Position numbers and translations under genes: made by a program. The notes below the pieces were generated by a model, which saw nothing but the letters and a program-made list of their open reading frames with translations, did no database searches and was not told the origin of the DNA. Shown here in pieces: positions 59,660 through 64,000 of a stretch of 64,000 nucleotides of DNA. How positions within the stretch are numbered: the stretch's first letter is position 1; every line of letters begins with the position of its first letter. Source of the stretch: CAYQMF01 sp964418595 (GTDB taxonomy: Bacteria > Planctomycetota > UBA1135 > UBA2386); assembly GCA_964418595.1 (NCBI GenBank), contig CAYQMF010000020.1:1-64000 (forward strand), in the 5' to 3' direction.

Positions 59660-60715
59660 GTGATCCTGACTCGCGCTCCCTTTCGCGTCACGCTCGGCGG
59701 CGGCGGTACCGATGTTCCGTCGTACTACCAGAAGCACGGCGGGTTCGTCGTGGCGATGGGCCTCGACAAGTACATGTACATCTCGCTGAACGTGCCGCTC
59801 GTCGACCGCACGATTCGCGTCCAGTACATGAAGAGCGAGCAGGTCGAGCACCCGGACCAGCTCAAGCACGAACTCGCCCGTGAGGCGCTCAAGCAGCACG
59901 GGATCTTCTCGCAGATCGAGATCACCTCGACCGCCGACCTGCCCTCGGGCAGTGGGCTGGGATCGTCGAGCTGCTACCTGGTCGCGCTCCTCGCCGCCCT
60001 GCATGCGTACCGACGCCGGCCGTCCTCGCTCGCCGACCTGGCCGAGGAAGCGTCGGCCATCGAGCACGGCCTGCTGCGCTCGCCGATCGGCAAGGAGGAC
60101 CAGTACATGGCTGCGTTCGGCGGTGTGAGCGTGCTCGAGATCGACCGCGACGGGCGCGTGCGGCACCGTTTCGCGGACATGGCGCTCTCGACGGTCCCCG
60201 ACTTCGTCGCCAACACGCACCTCTACTGGACGGGCGTGCGCCGCAGCGGACCCGAGGTGCTGCGCGACCAGGACCAGGCGATGGCCGATCCGGCATCGCC
60301 GCAGCGCGCCGTGGTCGAAGAGTCCCTGCACGCGATCAAGGAGATCGGCTACCAGACGGTGGCAGCCGTGGAGAGCGGCAACCTCGACGAGTTCGGGCGC
60401 TTGATGGACCAGCACTGGACGCACAAGAAGCGGATGTCACCGCGCATCACGATTCCGGGGATCGATGAGCTGTACGGCGAACTCAAGAGCCGGTTCGGGG
60501 TGCTCGGTGCCAAGGTCGCCGGACCCGGCGGCGGTGGGTTCCTCATGGTCTACGCGCCCAGGAGTCACGCGGCGATCACGACCTTCATGGCGGAGCGTGG
60601 GCTGCGTCGCCTGCACTACGGCGTCGAGTTCGAGGGCGTGAAGGTCCTCTCCAACAACACGCACTACGCGGGCGGCTACACACCCGAGGTGGTGGGGCAT
60701 CGAGCATCGAACTGA
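59660..60715 (+). CDS. hddA: GHMP kinase, D-glycero-D-manno-heptose 7-phosphate kinase-like
   Basis: 351 residues starting at GTG 59660 with GGAGG six bases upstream. GHMP motifs are present: TRAPFRVTLGGGGTDVPSYY at the N-terminus, the ATP loop LPSGSGLGSSS near 96-106, and GPGGGGFLMVY near the C-terminus. The family phosphorylates heptose-7-phosphate or a related sugar (galactose/mevalonate superfamily) on the way to nucleotide-activated sugars. It begins the surface-polysaccharide part of the window. The sugar could also be fucose. Confidence 0.85.
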   Translation: MILTRAPFRVTLGGGGTDVPSYYQKHGGFVVAMGLDKYMYISLNVPLVDRTIRVQYMKSEQVEHPDQLKHELAREALKQHGIFSQIEITSTADLPSGSGLGSSSCYLVALLAALHAYRRRPSSLADLAEEASAIEHGLLRSPIGKEDQYMAAFGGVSVLEIDRDGRVRHRFADMALSTVPDFVANTHLYWTGVRRSGPEVLRDQDQAMADPASPQRAVVEESLHAIKEIGYQTVAAVESGNLDEFGRLMDQHWTHKKRMSPRITIPGIDELYGELKSRFGVLGAKVAGPGGGGFLMVYAPRSHAAITTFMAERGLRRLHYGVEFEGVKVLSNNTHYAGGYTPEVVGHRASN

Positions 60716-60716
60716 C

Positions 60717-61175
60717 TTGGGAGCGTCGCGCGTCCCGGGTCGAGCGACCTTCGCAAGGCGTGGCGTCCGCCTGATCGGCGTGGTGCTGCTGGGCACGCAC
60801 CTTCTGTGGTGTGTCGCGCGTGCGCCTGGCCGGGTCTTCGCCCGGCGGTTGGACGACGTGGCGCAGCACCGGGTGGCGGGGGCCGTGGGGTTCTTTCTCG
60901 ACGGCCGACAACTCGGCGGGGCGGACGCGGTCTCCTGGATCCTCGAGCACGCTCCGCCCGACGCGGTGGTGCTGTGGCGAGGCGAGGTGCCGGGTGCGCT
61001 GGAATTCGTGCCTGCGATGTTGGCGCCACGCCTGGTGGTAGCCGAGAGCGCGTGTCCGGCTCCCGTTGCGAGCTATCTCGGTCGGCCGCTCGCTGTCCGT
61101 CGTGGGGCGGACGGCAGCGAGACGGTGGTCGTGATCCACGGGCTCGGCAAGTCCGTTCGTCTGGAGGCCCGATGA
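60717..61175 (+). CDS. Small membrane-anchored protein in a polysaccharide cluster
   Basis: 152 residues from TTG 60717, directly after the kinase stop codon. One N-terminal membrane helix (LIGVVLLGTHLLWCVARA) is followed by a small soluble domain (ADAVSWILEHAPPDAVVLW, GALEFVPAMLAPRLVVAE) that is not recognised. Its stop codon overlaps the start of the next membrane protein gene (ATGA), so the two may form a complex. GTG 60780 is an alternative start. Confidence 0.6.
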   Translation: MGASRVPGRATFARRGVRLIGVVLLGTHLLWCVARAPGRVFARRLDDVAQHRVAGAVGFFLDGRQLGGADAVSWILEHAPPDAVVLWRGEVPGALEFVPAMLAPRLVVAESACPAPVASYLGRPLAVRRGADGSETVVVIHGLGKSVRLEAR

Positions 61176-62611
61176 ACCCGGTGGCACTGGGCGATCGTGT
61201 GGCCGGTGGGCTGCTCGTGGGCCTCGCAACGTTCGGCGTCGTGTCGTTGGGTCTGCTGCGAGCGGGATGCGCGGTGCCCGCGTTCGTGTTGCCGTTGTGT
61301 CTCGGCGTGGGCCTCTGCATGCGACCGGGGCGGACGATCGGCGTCGCCGGGGAACCGGCGCCGGCGCCGATCGCGATCGGGTTGGCCCTGCTGATCGTTG
61401 CCGTCGTCGGCGTCGTGGGCTTCGGAGCCCTCGCCACGACGTCGCGACACTGGGACGGAGCTGTGGCGTGGGACGTCAAGGCGCGCTTCCTGGCGGACTC
61501 GCCCACCCTGGAGCAGCCGTTCTTCTCGGATCCGAACGTCCTCGTCCACACCCGTGACTACCCGCTGTTGCAGCCGTTGGTCGTTGCCGCGGGGGACCGC
61601 CTGCTGGGACCTGGCATGGGCCGGCTCCTGTTTCCATCTTTGCTCCTCCTGCTGGCGTTGTTGATCGGCGTCGGGCTGCGCCGCGCAGGTGTGCATGGCA
61701 CCGTTGTCTGGCTGACCGCGGCGGGCTGTGTGCTGGTCCCCCGTCTCGCCAATCCAACCAGTGGGGGGGCAGACTCCGGATACGCGGACACCTTCCTGCT
61801 CGTGGCCACGACCGCGCTCGCCTTGGGGACGATGACCATCGATCCGCGCCTCCTCGCGTCAGGGGCCGCGATCGCGGTGATGGTGAAGCCGGAGGGCATG
61901 GTCTACGCGGGGCTCGCGGTCGCCGTGTGCTGGTGTGCGGGGGAGCGGCGACGCACGACGCCGGTCACCTTCGGCTGGATGCTCGGCGCGCTGGCGTGGT
62001 TGCCGGTGCAGGACAGGCTTCTTCAGGCGACCGGTGGGGCGTGGGCGCGCTGGCCGGTCGTCGTCGTGATCGCAGTCGTCGTCCTGCTCGCCGACGTGGC
62101 GGCTCGCCGGATGTGTCTGCGTGTGTGCGGTCGCGCGTTCGCAGCGCTTGCGCTCATCGTCGTCGCTGCCGTCGCGGCGCGCTGGGTGCCCGTTGCCGGC
62201 GGGGGGAGCGATGCCGGGATCCTGGTGGGCCACATCGCCGATCCGGCACGTGCGTTGCGACGGCTCGAACGCTTGCCGGCGATCGTCTCCGGCGTCTTCA
62301 GCTACGCGCTCGCACCGAGCACCTTCGCGTTGGCGTTCGTCGTGCCCGTGGTGGCGGCGATCTCGCTCTGGTGGCAACGGCGTCGTCTCGGCGCGCCGGC
62401 GGTCGCGGTGTTCGTGATGTGTGGACTCGTCGTCGTCGTCGGTGCCTTCCTCCTGTCACCGGAGGACGATCTCGATCACCATCTGCGGTCGAGCATGTCC
62501 CGACTCCTGCTGCATTGGCTCGGCCCGGTCATGTTGCTCGCGGGCGTCTGGAGTCATGCACTCTGGGCGGGAGGCGATGGCGGGCGTGAGGCCAGCGGGG
62601 GAATCGCGTGA
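61172..62611 (+). CDS. Polytopic membrane protein, GT-C glycosyltransferase-like
   Basis: 479 residues with about 11 membrane helices. The loop after the second helix contains SRHWDGAVAWDVKARFL and then HTRDYPLLQPL, with acidic residues placed as in GT-C glycosyltransferases (ArnT/PMT-like), which transfer sugars from polyprenyl carriers outside the membrane. It overlaps the upstream small membrane protein and the downstream wecB start (GTGA), so the four genes 59660-63735 look like one operon. The exact activity is unknown. Confidence 0.7.
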   Translation: MNPVALGDRVAGGLLVGLATFGVVSLGLLRAGCAVPAFVLPLCLGVGLCMRPGRTIGVAGEPAPAPIAIGLALLIVAVVGVVGFGALATTSRHWDGAVAWDVKARFLADSPTLEQPFFSDPNVLVHTRDYPLLQPLVVAAGDRLLGPGMGRLLFPSLLLLLALLIGVGLRRAGVHGTVVWLTAAGCVLVPRLANPTSGGADSGYADTFLLVATTALALGTMTIDPRLLASGAAIAVMVKPEGMVYAGLAVAVCWCAGERRRTTPVTFGWMLGALAWLPVQDRLLQATGGAWARWPVVVVIAVVVLLADVAARRMCLRVCGRAFAALALIVVAAVAARWVPVAGGGSDAGILVGHIADPARALRRLERLPAIVSGVFSYALAPSTFALAFVVPVVAAISLWWQRRRLGAPAVAVFVMCGLVVVVGAFLLSPEDDLDHHLRSSMSRLLLHWLGPVMLLAGVWSHALWAGGDGGREASGGIA

Positions 62612-63735
62612 CCGACGCGTCCACCATCCTGGTGGTGATCGGCACGCGGCCTGAGGCCATCAAGATGGCGCCGGTCGTGCACGCCTTGCGGCGGCGTCAC
62701 CCAGGGCAGACGAGAGTGCTGGTCACGTCCCAGCACCGCGAGCTGCTGGAGCCTGCGCTGCGCTTCTTCGGGCTCGTCGCGGATCGCGACCTCGATGCGC
62801 TGCGACCAGGGCAGACTCTCGCCGAGCTGTCTGCGCGGGTCCTGGCGTCGTTCGATGCCGCGCTCGTTGCGGAAGCGCCGGCGCTGGTCATCGCACAGGG
62901 CGACACGACGACGGTGCTGATGGCGGCGCTCGGCGCCTTCTATCGCGGCATTCCCTTTGCACATGTCGAGGCCGGTCTGCGCGCGCCCGACGTGCTGGCG
63001 CCCTTCCCGGAGGAGATGAACCGGCGGCTCGTGTCGCAGCTCACCACGCTGCATCTCGCGCCGACCGAGCATGCCCGCGACAACCTGTTGGCGGAAGGCG
63101 TGCCGACTACCGCGGTCCACGCGACGGGCAACCCCGGCCTCGACGCCCTGGCGTTCGCGCGCGCCCGTCGCGCCCCACTGCCGTTCGTCCTGCCGCCCGG
63201 GAAGCGCCTCGTGCTCGTCACGGCGCACCGTCGGGAGAACGCCGGCGCCGGGATCGAAGGCGTGTGTCGCGCCGTGCTCGAACTCGGTCGCCGGCGCGAC
63301 GTGGTGGTCGCGTTGCCCTGCCACAGCAACCCCAACGTGCGCGGGTGTATCGAGCAGATGCTCGCGGGGGCCGCCGGCGTCCTGCTCCTGCCGCCGCTCG
63401 ACTACCCCGAGATGGTCGCCGCGCTGGAGGCGTCGACGCTCGTGCTGACCGACTCCGGGGGTCTGCAGGAGGAGGCGCCCGCCCTCGGGAAGCCGGTTCT
63501 GGTGCTGCGAGCGACCACGGAGCGCTGCGAAGGGGTGGCTGCCGGCGCGGCGATCCTGGTGGGGACGGATGCCGCGCGCATCGTGGCCGAGACGACGCGT
63601 TTGCTCGGCGATCCGGTCGCATACGCGCGGATGGCGGTCGTCCGCAACCCGTACGGCGACGGGCAGTCCGCCGACCGGATCGGCGTGCTGGTCGCGGACC
63701 TGGTCGCGAGGAGCGCGCCGCCCTTTTCGCGTTGA
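62608..63735 (+). CDS. wecB: UDP-N-acetylglucosamine 2-epimerase
   Basis: 375 residues from GTG 62608, overlapping the previous stop. It matches the non-hydrolysing epimerase family throughout: VIGTRPEAIKMAPVVHAL at the start, QGDTTTVLMAALGAFY, FAHVEAGLRA, FPEEMNRRL, VTAHRRENAG and LTDSGGLQEEAPALGKPVLVLR. It converts UDP-GlcNAc to UDP-ManNAc in the cytoplasm. The next gene encodes a nucleotide-sugar dehydrogenase that would oxidise this product to UDP-ManNAcA, a building block of capsule or enterobacterial-common-antigen-like polymers. Confidence 0.94.
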   Translation: MTDASTILVVIGTRPEAIKMAPVVHALRRRHPGQTRVLVTSQHRELLEPALRFFGLVADRDLDALRPGQTLAELSARVLASFDAALVAEAPALVIAQGDTTTVLMAALGAFYRGIPFAHVEAGLRAPDVLAPFPEEMNRRLVSQLTTLHLAPTEHARDNLLAEGVPTTAVHATGNPGLDALAFARARRAPLPFVLPPGKRLVLVTAHRRENAGAGIEGVCRAVLELGRRRDVVVALPCHSNPNVRGCIEQMLAGAAGVLLLPPLDYPEMVAALEASTLVLTDSGGLQEEAPALGKPVLVLRATTERCEGVAAGAAILVGTDAARIVAETTRLLGDPVAYARMAVVRNPYGDGQSADRIGVLVADLVARSAPPFSR

Positions 63736-63758
63736 GCGCGTCGAATCCACCTGCTGAG

Positions 63759-64000
63759 ATGCCCGCGATGCAGACTCGCAGTTCCCACGCGCAGCGTCTC
63801 GAGCAGCGTCTCGGCGACCGCTCCGCCGTGGTTGGTGTCGTCGGGCTCGGATACGTCGGACTCCCACTGACCCGGGCGATGCACGATGCCGGGTTCGGCG
63901 TCATCGGCTACGACCGTGACGAGGGCAAGATCGAGCAACTGAAGGCAGGCAAGAGCTACCTCAAGCATCTCGGGCCGGATCTCGTCTCGACGCTGGCCGC
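63759..64000 (+). CDS. UDP-sugar dehydrogenase (UDP-ManNAc or UDP-glucose type), 5' part
   Basis: The first 80 codons of a gene cut by the window end. After a short leader it shows the NAD-binding Rossmann motif VVGLGYVGLPLTRAMHDAG and the following GYDRDEGKIEQLKAG, typical of the UDP-glucose/GDP-mannose dehydrogenase family. With wecB immediately upstream, the UDP-ManNAc dehydrogenase (WecC) type is likely; the substrate cannot be settled from this part. ATG 63759 is followed by ATG 63768 in frame. Confidence 0.9.
   Translation, partial: MPAMQTRSSHAQRLEQRLGDRSAVVGVVGLGYVGLPLTRAMHDAGFGVIGYDRDEGKIEQLKAGKSYLKHLGPDLVSTLA

Overview
The window is a high-G+C bacterial chromosome segment. It most likely comes from the phylum Planctomycetota, possibly one of its deep-branching marine or freshwater lineages. 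The pointers are two large serine/threonine kinases (one carrying a C-terminal formylglycine-type domain, one a WD40-like domain), tandem DUF1080 domains, many secreted HEAT, BNR and FG-GAP proteins, a bacterial deoxyhypusine synthase homologue, and very few long operons. The assignment rests on gene content only; no rRNA is present.

Layout. 0-11 kb: a DUF4026/DUF2314 protein, infA, a SUMF1-type kinase interrupted by an in-frame amber codon, a secreted beta-lactamase-fold hydrolase and a WD40 kinase. 11-21 kb: a secreted protein interrupted by an in-frame UGA, a double DUF1080 protein, a Nudix hydrolase, two lipoproteins, a 1062-residue BNR protein and a DUF3352-like protein. 21-27.5 kb: recN, then a two-gene insert of visibly lower G+C (beta-helix and FG-GAP proteins), then a decayed second copy of the recN 3' end. 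27.5-33.3 kb: SLBB-HEAT protein, Uma2 nuclease, HEAT protein, a hipBA toxin-antitoxin pair with three operator palindromes, and a beta-carbonic anhydrase. 33.4-43 kb: a thioredoxin-like/VWA/HEAT operon whose first gene needs UGA read-through, a phosphatase-thioredoxin fusion, a three-module cysteine-rich protein, an esterase and another thioredoxin-fold protein. 43-57.7 kb: DnaJ/TerB protein, a carboxypeptidase-regulatory repeat protein, deoxyhypusine synthase homologue, di-heme peroxidase, tRNA-Asp, an iron-sulfur membrane protein, a SelW-like selenoprotein and a serine hydrolase. 57.8-64 kb: RNase D followed by a surface-polysaccharide cluster (HAD-like pseudoenzyme, GHMP sugar kinase, GT-C-like membrane protein, WecB, nucleotide-sugar dehydrogenase) that runs off the end.

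The most striking observation is selenocysteine. A 74-codon gene at 56210-56434 encodes a SelW/Rdx-type protein with a C-x-x-U motif, and 21 nt after its UGA lies a hairpin whose loop is GGUCU. The organism therefore probably decodes UGA as Sec. That makes two other genes interrupted by one in-frame UGA credible as selenoproteins: a thioredoxin-like protein at 33468-34469, with its own GU-loop hairpin downstream of UGA, and a secreted protein at 11144-12319 with a Cys-Sec pair. A conventional gene caller would miss the first and truncate the other two. Further signals are an 11-base G tract that puts a secreted beta-helix protein out of frame (possible phase variation), the recN-flanked insert, and the three evenly spaced hipBA operators.
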